From Kalaharituber pfeilii (lineage: Eukaryota; Ascomycota; Pezizomycetes; Pezizales; Pezizaceae), in NCBI GenBank assembly GCA_015179045.1, contig WHUZ01000007.1, positions 1,900,962 through 1,964,961 of the forward strand: a DNA stretch of 64,000 nucleotides. Direction: 5' to 3'. The position numbers and the translations under genes are program-made. Shown here one piece after another: positions 24,509-35,759 of this stretch. The stretch's first letter is position 1, and every line of letters starts with the position of its first letter. Below the pieces are notes generated by a model. The model was not told the DNA's origin. It ran no database searches and saw only the letters and a program-made list of their open reading frames with translations.

Positions 24509-25447
24509 ATGAGTTTTTGTGAAGAGACATTCACTAATCTGCAAGCCCTTCTCAGCTTAATTAGCTCGCCCATAGTAACCTTGATTGTAGGGCAATCAGA
24601 CCTCGACCCAGAAGTCCCTCAGATGGCCAATATGTCCGATATTGTTACTTTCAGTGTGCACGAACATATCCTCATCCGAGTTCCTTTCTTCGCTGCCGCT
24701 CTTCGCGGCCAGTTTCGTGAGGCCCGAGAGAAGGTGATCCACCTGCCTGAGGATGACCCAGAAGTCTTGAGTAAACTGATTGAATATCTGTACACCGGCG
24801 GATACTCTGAACCTATGACCGTCGGCACTGCGCATGTTCCGCTTGTTGCAAGTCACCCGGGGCCACCTATTGGGCAGACTCAGGGGTATTATAATCAACG
24901 TAAAGCCGACCACTACCCACCACAGGCAAATTATACCTTTGTACGCTGCGATACCCCCACGCCTAACCGTGCCCTTGACACCCTCAGCGACTCCCACAGT
25001 GATTACATCCACCTCCAATCGGCCTGTGAAGAGCTTCTTCTGCCCCTTACGCCCCTACCGCGCAAGCTCTTCCATGCACACGTCTACGTGCTTGGTGAGA
25101 AGTACGATTGCCCGGGCCTACGCGAACTCGCTGCGCGGAATATTCGTGCATGCCCATTGTACAAGAATCATGACCGGTTAGATTACTGGGTAAGCGTATA
25201 TGAGATGACAGGGCCTGGAAGCGCTTTGCGGATGAGAAGTAGCACTCGGGCGGAAGGGGAATTCTATGCGCTCGAACCGGATATGACACGGCGTTGGGTG
25301 GCAGAACTATGGAAAGATGAAGGGGAGAGAGGGCCGACTGGATTGGGTGGTGGACAAAGGGGAGGAGGCAAGCTGGGAGAGGCCTGCGAGAGGTGTCCCG
25401 ACTTGGCGAGGGACCTATTAGCAGTTGTGTGTGAGGTGGACACATAA
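24509..25447 (+). CDS. BTB/POZ domain protein (paralogue 3)
   Basis: A single open exon, 312 aa, from ATG 24509 to TAA 25447. The BTB fold runs SPIVTLIVG (about residues 20-28), FSVHEHILIRVPFFAAALRG (47-66) and VIHLPEDDPEVLSKLIEYLYT (74-95). A Pro/Thr-rich insert follows, then KLFHAHVYVLGEKYDCPGLR (about 185-205) and the common tail WVAELWKDEGERG, CERCPDLARDLLAVV. Compared with the two neighbours it has lost the intron or starts later. A Kelch, zinc finger or MATH partner domain is absent. With the other two it forms a local cluster of diverged duplicates. Confidence 0.88.
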   Translation: MSFCEETFTNLQALLSLISSPIVTLIVGQSDLDPEVPQMANMSDIVTFSVHEHILIRVPFFAAALRGQFREAREKVIHLPEDDPEVLSKLIEYLYTGGYSEPMTVGTAHVPLVASHPGPPIGQTQGYYNQRKADHYPPQANYTFVRCDTPTPNRALDTLSDSHSDYIHLQSACEELLLPLTPLPRKLFHAHVYVLGEKYDCPGLRELAARNIRACPLYKNHDRLDYWVSVYEMTGPGSALRMRSSTRAEGEFYALEPDMTRRWVAELWKDEGERGPTGLGGGQRGGGKLGEACERCPDLARDLLAVVCEVDT

Positions 25448-25991
25448 TGAAACGTTCCTCTGGTAAGTTGTTCAAACCAGTATCTGGGCTGAAACGGTGG
25501 TGCATGCTCTCATGAGTGATGCGCTGTATTATCATCTATTGTGTTAACATGATACCATGGATTGGTTCAACAATAGTACTTTTTAAGTCTATCGTGTCAC
25601 GGTACCCGCACTTCCTTCAAGTATTTCCCCTTATACTGTTACAAATGAGAAAATTCTCGGGAGCAGTTATTATTTTGTGTGACTGGTGCGCGGCAATATG
25701 AGTCAACTCATGCTTCCTTAACTACGCCGCCTAAGTATTTGGCTTTCCGTCCCTGTAACAAACCAGTTGGAAGCTCGCATGGCTTGTTTCATGTCGATTT
25801 GCAAACAGTCATGGTGTTGCAAATATGAGAAGCTCGATGCCAGGAGAGAGCAACTTCTCATTCATTTTCTATCCTTATACTTACATCTCATTTCAAACTT
25901 AACGTGTACGAAGCAACGAATGCCATGTTAGTCAGTACCTCATAATACGTATACTGGGCACGCTGTTTGGTTTTTTCAGCTGCTGTTACTT

Positions 25992-26000
25992 AAGCCATAT

Positions 26001-26031
<31 letters not shown>

Positions 26032-26075
26032 CTTTCAAAAATATCATTACTCGTATGAAGTCATAGCAATATCAC
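25992..26075 (-). mobile_element. Degenerate short poly(A) retroposon (S family)
   Basis: On the minus strand ATACGAGTAATGATATT is followed after a few bases by about 30 A. The 3' end matches the copies at 4.0 and 44.6 kb. The 5' part (GCTATG) is shortened. Flanks AGCCATAT / AGCAATAT could be an 8-bp duplication with one mismatch. Confidence 0.5.
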
Positions 26076-26327
26076 ACCTGGTATCCTGTTCGCCACATCC
26101 ACGGAGAACATGATCGCAATATAGCCCGCACAAGCATCCCGAGGCCTAGTAGATAGCCACTTTTTCACGCACGTTAGTTATGCTTCTTCATATTCAGCCG
26201 GGATGCACACGGGTAATGAAAATGAAGTAGAATCAAAAAAACTCAGAGGTTCAGGGTAACGTAGATATTCATATCCGCAATCAGCGTTGGATGATTAAGG
26301 AATATATACAACAGTCCCTTGCAGGAC

Positions 26328-26640
26328 TCACGAATCTTTAGTCCCATTAGAAGTGCCCGAGTTTATGATTGAGCGCAGATCAATGGCCTTTCCTTCTGGC
26401 CAAAATGCGGATTTTGATTTTGAGCTAGATTTTAATTCATGTCTCAGCTGATCTGCATCATGTACACTGACAGAAAGCCTCTCGCCTCGGACTGTGGAAT
26501 CTGGATCACTCACAATGACTGTTCCTATAGTCCTAAGAGTGATGTCGGGAGAAACATACACTGAGGCGTTTCTTAGGATAGAAATAAGGATATGGCTTTC
26601 TTGAGACCTTGGTTGACACCTTAACTTTTGCTGTCATGAG
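26328..26640 (-). CDS. Possible exon, unidentified
   Basis: Minus strand open frame; the best part (about 80 residues) reads NASVYVSPDITLRTIGTVIV followed by a charged Ser/Lys region, ending at 26328. The frame stays open upstream to about 26630 with no ATG. Composition is protein-like, but no motif is recognised and no second exon could be assigned. It may be part of a dead gene that includes the broken minus-strand stretch at 26640-26900. Confidence 0.25.
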
Positions 26641-27772
26641 GGTCGAAGCAGCTACAGCACCTTTGCTTGACAGCAGCTGGTAGACGCAGGCCAGGCTTCT
26701 GCAAACCTTTCTAGCCTACGCTTGGCCACAGCCGCTTTACAATCATCCGATAGTGTAGCTATGCCTAGTTTTTAAGTCTGTAGAAGTTCACCGCAGCTAG
26801 AGTCCTGCAACAAGATCACTCTTCCATCAGCGTGTCACCAATAGTGGGATGCACTGCCAACTCCAGGCGTAGCAAATTCTTCTGAGGTGTTCGGACCCTA
26901 AGTTAGCTATGCACAATTGCTCTCAGGAAGACCAGGGATATGGTCGACCCTGTCATGATCTGGAAACCTAAGAAGAGATTCAGATCGAAGGCATGAAGAT
27001 GATCAAAACCTGAAGGCTGAAAATTGACGATCTACTGCATACTAGACCTTTTCTTGTTCTAAATAGGTTATGAAAATGTAGAGGGAAGGAGAGGGGCGGG
27101 AGACTGTGAGAAGGGAGTATGAAATGAGAACTAATGCAATCTTTCAATGAAGGTCCGCACTTCTAAAGTAGAAGTTGAGCTTCTATTGCGATTATTTTCT
27201 TTTTGAAGAAATCTTTTGGTAGAAGCTTACTTGTATAACTGTGCATGAAATGGCCTACTTAGAGTACTTAGCTACAATACTTCAGAAATTTTAACGCACA
27301 TGCCGACCTGGAAGAGGCCACTGTAATCCATTCTATCGATGAATCTTTATGAACTAAACCTACACCTAAACAAAATAAAACCGTGCATAATAACATGTTT
27401 AAAGTTGAAGTTCAATCCACCAATCACTCATATTTCTGATATCAGGGTAAAAACAGGTGTCTCAGACTTCAAATTGCACTAGGTTGCTTCCATATGTTCA
27501 GAAAGCTTACCGAATACGGACATGTTATACAACAAATACATCGGGCAGTGCAACACAACAATGTGCTTCTCCAGTGGTAAGGGCTAGTCTTGTAACCTGA
27601 ATTTAATTTCAGTGCAGAGCAATCGAGCAGCTAGCTAGTTACTGGTCACACAGCAACGCTGCTGACAAGTTCGGCGCTAAAATCAATCTATAAACAGCTC
27701 TTTCACCCGACCTATCAACACAACGCCAGCTTACAAAAACCATTGGCTGGTCTGTATTGTAATATACAAAAG

Positions 27773-27779
27773 GTAAAAA
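27773..27779 (-). terminator. RNA polymerase III terminator of tRNA-Leu
   Basis: On the minus strand a run of five T follows the mature 3' end of the tRNA by about 9 nt, the normal Pol III stop. Confidence 0.75.
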
Positions 27780-27786
27780 GGAATCT

Positions 27787-27900
27787 TGAAAGGAGGGGGA
27801 TTCGAACCCCCGCGGGTTGCCCCATGAGAAACCTGTTCTTAGAACAGAAGCTAAGTATTTCAGCTTGAGTCACACGCCATAACCACTCGGCCATCCTTCC
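27787..27900 (-). tRNA. tRNA-Leu (CAA) with an intron
   Basis: Read on the minus strand from 27900: acceptor GGAAGGA pairs with TCCTTTC; D arm GCCGAGTGGTTATGGC; anticodon loop CTCAAG gives CAA; an insert of about 35 nt follows position 37; the long variable arm GGGCAACCC marks a class II (Leu/Ser) tRNA; T arm GGGGGTTCGAATCCCCC; discriminator A at 27787. The anticodon stem TGTGA/TCATG relies on two G-T pairs, so it is somewhat weak. Intron position and class II shape fit fungal nuclear tRNA-Leu(CAA). Confidence 0.9.
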
Positions 27901-28070
27901 ACAGTTCATTGTTTTGTCATACAACATCTTTTTTAAGACATTATATTGGACTGTTACCTCTCGGCGTAATTAATACATTGCATGCGCTGTATAATACTTG
28001 AGTGCTTGACGACGAGCGGTTGCGCTCCCTCGCGACCGCGAGGGTCTTTCGAAAGACATCCTCCGTAAAG

Positions 28071-28093
28071 GACCCCACTCGCTTCGCTCGGGG
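28071..28093. repeat. Repeated GC-rich stem-loop motif
   Basis: ACCCCACTCGCTTCGCTCGG with GGG completing the stem. The same 20-plus bases occur at 57798-57820, again with the outer arms complementary (CGACCCC / GGGGGTCG there). Two perfect small palindromes lie directly upstream here (28027-28044 and 28044-28057). Confidence 0.7.
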
Positions 28094-28330
28094 CCCGACA
28101 CGTGGCTAGGGGAGGTGGCGGGGGGCAGCCACAAGGCCACGGGAAGAGGGCCGGGGGGGGGGGGGGGGTGCTTTGCGGATATAAGAGCTGACAGAGGAGG
28201 GAGCGAACCAATGCAGTAAATATATTCTAGATATCATAACTATGAAAGTTTATTATGAATATATTCAATTTGACCTGTGCAGTGGGTATAGTACATGAGT
28301 GAAGAGTTATTTGAAGCTTCTTATGGAATC

Positions 28331-29578
28331 TTTTTATTTTTATTTTTATTTTTATTTATTTATTTTTTTCATTGATCGCGCGTGCCGCCCTGGGGGCTAT
28401 GGCAATTTTAGGTACATAAGGGATAACTGACATGAAATAGACACCTTTCGCAACAAGCTCTAGAGCTTCCAGACCCCTGCTGTACCCCCTGCTAGTCAAC
28501 GAGGTGTGGCGCAGCTAAAGCTCTGGAGCTTCATGAAGCTCCAGCGAAAAGCTTCACGCCCTGATTAAAGCTCTACAACTTTCGCTGCAAATATCTCAAC
28601 AACTACAATAGCTATGGTAAGGCTGAAGGTATCCTGAGAATTGTAAAAGCCTAAATAATTAACTAATAGGCTTTGGAGTAGGAAAATGAAGCAAATACTC
28701 AAGTATAAGGGGGGGAATCTCAGCGCTGTTGCTGGCGCTCAATCAGCAGGTGTAAAGTAAAGCGCATAGACCGGTACCTCCTTTTTTGGCGTTGCTGTAC
28801 AGTTTGTGCGGAAGCTCTAGAGCTCATGCGAAAGGTCTTTTGGCACTCTAGAGCTTACAGGGGTCGACACCCTGGTTTCTCGGCATTTGGGAAGCTCTAG
28901 AGCTTGTTGCGAAAGGTCTCTAATAAAGAGAATTGAGTAACAGAGAAGGTAACTTGTGACATGTTCCGTCCTAGCGTTCCACCCATCTCATCAGTTTCGC
29001 CAACTGGTCCCCTTCGTCTTCGCTTCCTTCCAGAGGTCTAATGAGTGCGTCTCGCCCTCCGGACCACCTCCTTTTCCATTCCCGGCACTTGTCCCATATG
29101 TGCGTCGTCGTCTCTTCCTCCTCCCCGTACCATCTGCACTCCGGCCCGTCTGCCTTGCCTATCTCGTATTGTCAGGCCCGTAGGCCCTTGCTGCCTGACA
29201 GTCCTGCGAGCGTTCCCACGCTGTGACCCAGTCTTTGGAGGGGCCTGTAGTACATTCCCAGTCGGTTTCGTTCTCCGCTCTTTGTGCTTTGGCGACCTGG
29301 CGCATGCCGGGTTCCGTGACGATCTCGTCCTGGTATTGTAGAAATGCGCCGATCTTCGCTGCCTTGTCCGCCTCTGCGTTGCCCCGTATGCCCTTATGGC
29401 TTTTGGCCCACATCACCGTTATGTCCACCTCCCCCCGTCCCGCTCTGTCTTCCCACGCCTTTCTGACCATGTTTGTGAATCTCTTAATTGACCGAAAGCA
29501 AATGTCAGTACAAATGTCAGCGCAAATGCCACATGCGTGCACCACCGAGATGGAGCATAAGTAGTCAGCGTTATACAA
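28331..29578 (-). mobile_element. 5'-truncated LINE (Tad/I-like non-LTR element) 3' end, interrupted by a MITE
   Basis: Minus strand. 29578-29159 encodes an RNase H end: VDITVMWAKSHKGIRGNAEADKAAK split over about residues 50-75, matching the W.P.H.G..GN..AD..AK signature of LINE RNase H. The frame then shifts into a C-terminal zinc-finger-like segment (ADGPECRWYGEEEE, then HMWDKC; about 29165-29080). After the insertion at 28440-28920 comes the 3' UTR, with CCATAGCCCCCAGGGCGGC at about 28400-28382, and an A-rich tail (28369-28331). The reverse transcriptase is missing, so this is a dead, 5'-truncated copy. Confidence 0.75.
28440..28920. mobile_element. MITE with 31-bp TIRs and TA duplication
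   Basis: The left end GACACCTTTCGCAACAAGCT and the inverted right end GAGACCTTTCGCAACAAGCT share about 31 bases that include the palindrome AAGCTCTAGAGCTT. TA flanks both sides (28438-28439, 28921-28922). The interior repeats parts of the palindrome and has no transposase. It sits inside the LINE copy, so it arrived later. Confidence 0.8.
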
Positions 29579-29857
29579 ACAATGCTGTGATTGAATCGAT
29601 CAGACGCGCTATCCTGATGAAATCCTCAAGTTTATCTTGTGTCACGTTCAAATGAACATGTGTGAACTGCTCGGCCTCCGAAGGTTCGTGCATATGAACC
29701 AATTACTAGAGATATTTGACGGGATGACTCCGTACAGGTAGTTCCATTCAAGGTAAGCGGATCGCCAGTGGCGCACACTAATATGCAGAGTTCTCATCAG
29801 AAGTATCTAAGCTAAGATATTATGTACAAACAATACTCGAACATCTAAATAGGTGCA

Positions 29858-30215
29858 GTGGAAGATACAGGAGGCCTTGATGCAACGAGAATAATGTCCT
29901 GCGTAGTTTGCGTATCCTTATCAAGCTCAATTGCACCTGAGGACCCTTCCCTACGGTGCTTTCTAGTATTTGTTGCTGCAGTTGTTCTCATCAGCCAATT
30001 CAACGGAGGTCATAGCCACGAGCCTTAGCTTTTTCTTTGGTCTTTTTCTGACGAAACTGATTTAAAGCTGCTGGTACAAATTGCTGCATAATCAGCTGAA
30101 CACTGGCAGGCGTGCTGGAACTGAATATCCGCTGCATGTGGCTGGTATGAGTATGCAGACGTGTAAAAAGCTGTCTTCTTGCCAATATGGGTACTATGTA
30201 ACTGTTCTTGGTCAT
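29858..30215 (-). pseudogene. Coding remnant, unidentified
   Basis: Minus strand. 30215-30000 reads to a basic end (QKKTKEKAKARGYDLR) and, with one frame change near 30003, continues as TNTRKHRREGSSGAIELDKD to a stop near 29858. The composition is coding-like, but the family is unknown. It may be the tail of a transposase. Confidence 0.25.
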
Positions 30216-31549
30216 ATAGTGATCGAAGAAGGGAATCTCGAAGTGGATAGCCTAGTTGAACCTAGAATTGTAGGTATTCATTATAACTTACTCCAGCTCT
30301 ACAAACCAATGTTGTTGTTTTTCCAGCTATTCACTATAATAGCGCATAGTGACAACACAAGTAAATGGCCCGTACTACTGATCGACTTAATAGACTTATG
30401 GCCAACGTCGGAGATAGTGGCGGTTTGTTTTGTTAAAAGACCTTGTGTCCTGGCTATCATGCAGTAACTAGTTGCTATTACCAAACGTACAGTTACTGGC
30501 GCTACCAACACTGCCCTGGTAGTTACCAACATACAGTGACTAGTATTTCTAATGTGAAAATATGCTCAACGTATCTATTATTTACAACAGTAACCGCGAT
30601 AGCAGAGAAAAGCTGTGAATGGGAAGCTACCATATCTTCGGTATATCATACACCAAGTTGTATTTGAGTACATGTGAGCTCGGCACCCTTGAAAATTCTG
30701 CGTAACTAGCGCGCGCCACAAGCGATCCTCTCACCGGACATGGTCCCTGAGCGGACGGGTAAATGATTTTTTGGTAAGTTAACGGGAAATATACTCTAGT
30801 GGTTGTCACTGAATAATTGAGAATGGTTACCAGAAGTTATCAGGGAAAATACGCCAACCAAACTAGGCAGGAACCGTGAGGTGCCCTTTTAACCCTGCGA
30901 AATTGATTAGTAAGTAAAATGAGTTACCACGACTAAATGCCCTACACATCACCGCAATATACGCGTATTGACTTTATATGCGACATGCCACTCTAAGTCA
31001 AAGAGCTGTAATACAAGAAGAGCTCAGACGCAATGTAAAAGCTATCATGATGCTCATGGCTCTTGATTCAGATGCAGACTCCAACTCAGATTTAGAAGAA
31101 ATGGCCAAAGATACACTTCTTATACAATGTTCCAGGGTGAATTGACATATGAAGAAAATATAAATATAAATAGGATATGTGTGTGTTATTTGTGTTGTAG
31201 ATGCAAGCTGAAGGTTGATGTGAATCGAGATGTGTATACGTGGATGCTGCGAATGTTGTGGGTGTATGCAGCAAAGTAGGGTTACTAACTGACCACTACT
31301 TAACAGAACAGCCATTTACTGTTTTATATCGGGATACGACCGTCGACCGGGATATGACGTTTCTTGGCACGCCTGCTGGGGATACTACATTTGGCTATAT
31401 CTCGTGCAACAGACATGCTAGCAGCTTACAGTAAATAGTTATATGTACAGCATAGCTGATACTATAATTCTAGCATATTGTATTAATTCTGTGAACAATA
31501 GTTCACTTGCTATATCAATATATGCAATAATAATATTAAATTACCACCC

Positions 31550-32052
31550 CCCTCCTCAACCTTCTGCATATTATCTATCAATAGGTCTATATCTATCTTT
31601 CCTATAGTAAGAGTTAGTCAATAATGGCTATAGTATATGATAGCATATGCAATATAGGCTAGAATAACTTACAGCTCTATTCGCGAGGCCTAAAACTAGC
31701 TGCTGCAGCTGCTGCATTTGCTGAATTATTTCCTCAAGTGTCGAAGGAGGGGGTAGTGGTGGCTGAGAGTCAGTAGCTCCAAATAATGCTGTTGACTTTA
31801 CTACTATCTTATTGTCTGTATCTTTTGCAGCCCTAGTTCGTCCCCTTTTACCACTCCCTTGCCCTCTAGCCTGCCGTTTTCCTCCTTTCCCACTAGTAGT
31901 TGACCCCCCCCCCCCTTAACTTCTAGTATATTAGTAGTAAGCCTATCTGTTGGAGTACTTTGGTTCGGACCATCTACAGAAGACTCAGGAGAGTTATTAG
32001 AGTCTGAATTAAGGTCAATATGATAATCATTTACATTTTTCTGACCCTCCAA
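31550..32052 (-). pseudogene. Unidentified gene in the inverted-repeat element, frameshifted at a G tract
   Basis: Minus strand. 32052-31917 starts MEGQKNVNDYHIDLNSDSNN and is acidic. At the G-run (C-run 31907-31917 on the plus strand) the natural continuation lies in another frame and is basic (GKGGKRQARGQGSGKRGRTR). It then reads PPLPPPSTLEEIIQQMQQLQ with a Gln/Leu-rich, coiled-coil-like end (about 31735-31680). A GTAAGT at about 31676 and a CTAAC...TATAG acceptor near 31610-31600 would close the protein shortly after. The layout (acidic head, basic middle, short coiled coil) is seen in many fungal repeat-encoded small proteins; no function can be given. Confidence 0.4.
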
Positions 32053-32135
32053 CTGTCGTAGTCGAGCATTAAGATAATTTCGATCCAGAACTTATCTAGA
32101 TGATAGTTTTTTTTCAACTTTGAGTTTGTAACGGA

Positions 32136-32195
32136 GGTTTTTTTTTTTTTTTTATCTCACATAACCCTGCTTGCAGCTGTTCGCCATAGCAGGGC
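32136..32195 (-). mobile_element. Short poly(A) retroposon (G family), with target duplication
   Basis: On the minus strand the body begins GCCCTGCTATGGCGAACAGC, ends near TATGTGAGAT and is followed by about 17 A. Direct repeats TTGTAACGGAG (32125-32135) and TTGTAATGGAG (32196-32206) flank it, one mismatch. CCCTGC and GCAGGG form a perfect 6-bp outer stem. Confidence 0.8.
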
Positions 32196-33039
32196 TTGTA
32201 ATGGAGATGGTAAACGCAGATAGTTACCATCCGCTAGGCCAAAAAGACACTTGACTAGAGATACTCGCTAGTCCTCTGCGTAGCTCATATAGTACTCATT
32301 TATGCGATTTCGATGCCGCCTGCCAGCGTCGGCTCACATATTGCTTGCGTCGCATATATGCATTTCATGTGCGCGTGCATTTTTCGCATTTTCGCGCACT
32401 CCACTGGCCGCCCACACAACTGCCAGTACTTCAGCAGCTGACTTTGACTTTGACTTAGAGTGTTGAGAGCGATGGTGAATTGGTTTGGAGAGTATATTCG
32501 GGCTTGAAGGTATATCTGGGGGTGGAGATTGTAAGCGGCAAGTCGTTAAGGGCATATCTAACAGCTGGGAATAGCAATCTGGATTCCGGTTTAGGAAGCA
32601 AATCTGAGGTTTGGCAGCAGCAGCTCATGTGAGACAGTGGCAGCCACAAATCATGAGACATGTATCCGAGCACCCCTTGTATCACCTGTCAGTACTATTC
32701 AATAAAATCACAAAAAAATTATTAAAAGAGCAAAAAAATTAAGGAAAAATGGCGGGTTACATAAGTAAACATCAGAGAATCCAAATCCTTTCTCAGAATT
32801 CATATTCGTACAATTATGGCTGAGATGTGAGGGTTTTTGCTAGGGGGGTCCGCTTGACTGCATGTCTCATACTCTTAGAGATATCAGCTGGGAATGAGTA
32901 TATCATCTTCAACTAGTAAACTAGGATGGTCTAAAGGCGCAGATAGCCCTATATCAATCTTGTAAGCAGTTGTAGAGTGTATAACAGTATGTTCAGCCTC
33001 GGTACCTTCTATTTATTATAACTAAGTATAAATTTGTAC

Positions 33040-33230
33040 AGCTACAGTTGCTGCAATTGCTCACTTTTAGACTTGCGAATAGAGCTTAAAGTATCCTACC
33101 CCCCTATAGCATATGCCACCATATACTATGGCCATTAGTGAGTGACAGCAGCTATAAGAGCATAGATGTTAGTACTATTTAACTGGCAATATATAGGAGC
33201 GTAAGAGGGAGGGGGGTTAAATTGACCTGT
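33040..33230 (+). repeat. Inverted, diverged partial copy of 31550-31760
   Basis: TTGCGAATAGAGCT and the following intron-like and TATAG sequences match the minus strand of 31.55-31.76 kb, with many transition differences. The copy lies in opposite orientation inside the same inverted-repeat element. Confidence 0.55.
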
Positions 33231-33601
33231 TGACATATTTATTGATATAGCAGGAGCTTGATATTGAATATAGGCAATAGAATATGTAGATAATGTTGTC
33301 CCGACATCATTGTATCTATATCACTTTATTTGATGTTACTGGCATCTAAGTTGCCAAAGATATTGTGAAAATGGTTTCTCATGAGGCATGCCAAGATGCG
33401 CGTCGTTTCTAGGTAGGCGATCGTTTCCCGATATAAAATAGTACCAGTCGATTTTGACTGGTAAAAGAAACTTATGCTGGTAAGTTGCGCCACCATCCAA
33501 TGGGCCAATGAACGAAGGGGCCAAGGCACTAAAAACGCCTCAGTCAAGTATAGTGAAATAGTAAAGTGTGGTAACCATTCTCAATTACAGTGACAACCAC
33601 T

Positions 33602-35136
33602 TCTATAAGTTGAGGTTACAAACTCTAACAACATTAGATCATGAGTGATATGTACATTGGTTCAGAGGGTACGCGACAATTCTTCATATGATACAGTAAC
33701 TGCGTTGGCTATTATGGTGGAGTAGACACGACGGCGCAAACAAACTGTTAAGTGCTAGTCCTACACTCGTGCGCCGAGTCATTTTTCTGAGTGTCATTTA
33801 TTTGCACAGGGAAACCTGAAACTGTAACCAAGTTCCGGATATCATTATGGAAGCGTTCCCAGGTTTCTTAATAGGCACTGCCCTCTCAATCTTAACATTG
33901 CCTGCTTGAACGTGGCTAAGACCTCTCTTTCCCTTTGACATCGGACATATTCCGCCAAAACTATTAGGCACTACGCACAAATGGTTAAGATGCTTACAAT
34001 GTAAAAATTCAGGCACTATGCAAATATTTACAGAGTGAATAGTCTAGCGAAAAGTAAAGAAAGGAAGTGAAGAGGTGACAAGCAAGCAAAAATGATGAAT
34101 TCCGCCCTTGGGCGGAAAATGGCCCGTTCGAGTGAAAATGACTGGTTGAGTAACGTTCAGCTGTTAGAGGGAGGGGTTGCGGATTGCTGCGCTACGAGCG
34201 ACGAGCGGCTGCTCATATTGTAAGTAAAAATGAATACAAAGAAGTGAGAGATTCAAACAATAGGTGTTTGGGGTTGTTGTTGAGAGGAGCGTAGAGACTG
34301 CAGCAAAGTGAGTGGAAGAGTTAAGTGTGAAGAGAGTGAAAATTTTGCAAAAACATGGATGACTCAGCTTATGGCCACCAGCTGCCCACGCCGCTACTCT
34401 ATAGACCACCTATGGGCGAGGCCAACGACAGAAGAGGAGGAAAAAATAAATAGGAAGCGTACAGTACAATGGAGTAAGGACAGACTTGGCCGGTCAACTG
34501 AAGCATAAATGACCATACCTTAAGACAGATGGTGAGTTAGATAACGTCAGCATAGGAACGATCACGCATGCGACTAGGCCACGAGGCATGCCTAGTTGAG
34601 TCAATGCTGAGTGACCACGATTGCTGTACCTATTCTTATGTGGATTAGTTGCCCTAGAGGCGAAACGCTCCCCTGCAGGTTAGTTCCCCGGGCCTCGAGA
34701 AATTGTGTTAGCGAGCGTTTGACAAAATTCAAAAACTGTTTCCTGTGAAAACGGCTTGAAGATGTTGGATTTCGGTAGAATAAGTTAATATTCCTTCTCA
34801 GGTGGTTCCTAGCTTCATATTGATGCAGTTTTTACTACGAAGGAGCGTCTGGAAGGTGGTGTTCTTCCAATCGCCTTTTCTGTGAAAGTGGTTGTAAGTG
34901 AAAGAAGATGACTGCCGATTGACACAGCCCACCTTAGCTTCTAATTGCCATGAAACAAAATCTTACCACTGCTCAATTGCACTGGTAGAAAAATTTTAGG
35001 AAAATTACCAGACGTGCTCGAGGTAATTTTCTTCTTGAGGGAAATTCTAAGCTATTATCTCTACGGGCAGGGATATCTAGAGCCCTCCCCCGATCCAAAT
35101 ATTATTCAGCTTCCTGTTCTGGAGGCGGCGCGAAAC
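33602..35136. other. Intergenic, no gene seen
   Basis: Only chance ORFs; left flank of the LTR element. Confidence 0.55.
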
Positions 35137-35563
35137 TGTTACGGAGTCTACGATGATGTAGCTAAAGTGAGGGTGTAACTTAGGACAACGCTTGAAGCTT
35201 GACCATCTCTCGAAGGCAGAAGGTCCTCCTTATGTAGCCAGCTCCCCGCGCATGCCCTCTGTCTGTTCTATTGCTTATGCTATCTATGCTTAACAATCGA
35301 TATCAATGCTTAACAATCAATAACATTGCTTAACAATCAATAACAATGCCTGAGGCTGTGCACAACAAGCCTACGCGTACTCTTGCCACTCAGTGGCGCA
35401 ACTCACTCAACCATGTGCTCCGCTTGTGATACGCTTCCGTGACCCGACCTGTCAATTGTATTGCCCTGCTGTAGCTATCGGTTGATCAGGCCGAATGGTC
35501 ACTAGCAGCCTTACGGGTCAACTCAGGTGGATATCCCCAGCATCTCTGGGTAGGCCCGTGACA
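35137..35563 (-). repeat. 3' LTR of the chromovirus
   Basis: 427 bp, TG...CA ends in plus-strand reading. It contains three 20-24-bp tandem units around TGCTTAACAATCAATAACA (about 35286-35350). Confidence 0.93.
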
Positions 35564-35577
35564 TTACCCCCCATTCC
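35564..35577 (-). other. Polypurine tract
   Basis: Minus strand GGAATGGGGGGTAA lies directly before the 3' LTR, the normal plus-strand DNA primer position. Confidence 0.75.
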
Positions 35578-35759
35578 TACAGCTGACGTCCTCGTCAGTC
35601 AATAGCCAAATGGGCCAGGTGCGCTATCGTCATCGGGCCGGTATCACCATGGTTTGTCTGCCGTTAAACCTCTCCATGTAGAAAAACCCTGTGGGCCAAA
35701 AACTGACATGGGCGAGGAAGGTACAGACTCAATTCAACTCGATTCATCTTTCTTGTACT

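Larger units (their letters stand above)
25448..27786. other. Mostly intergenic; one short retroposon and one possible exon
   Basis: Apart from the entries at 25992-26075 and 26328-26640, I see no gene. The stretch 26640-26900 has some coding-like composition on the minus strand but is broken by stops in every frame. Confidence 0.4.
30798..33601. mobile_element. Candidate DNA transposon bounded by 33-bp inverted repeats
   Basis: AGTGGTTGTCACTG...ATTGAGAATGGTTACCA at 30798-30832 is inverted at 33569-33601 with one small gap. TA can be aligned 7-9 bases outside each arm. The 2.8-kb interior contains the exon-like sequence at 31670-32052, an inverted partial copy at 33040-33230 and a short retroposon. 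No transposase motif is seen, so its class is not established. Confidence 0.5.
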
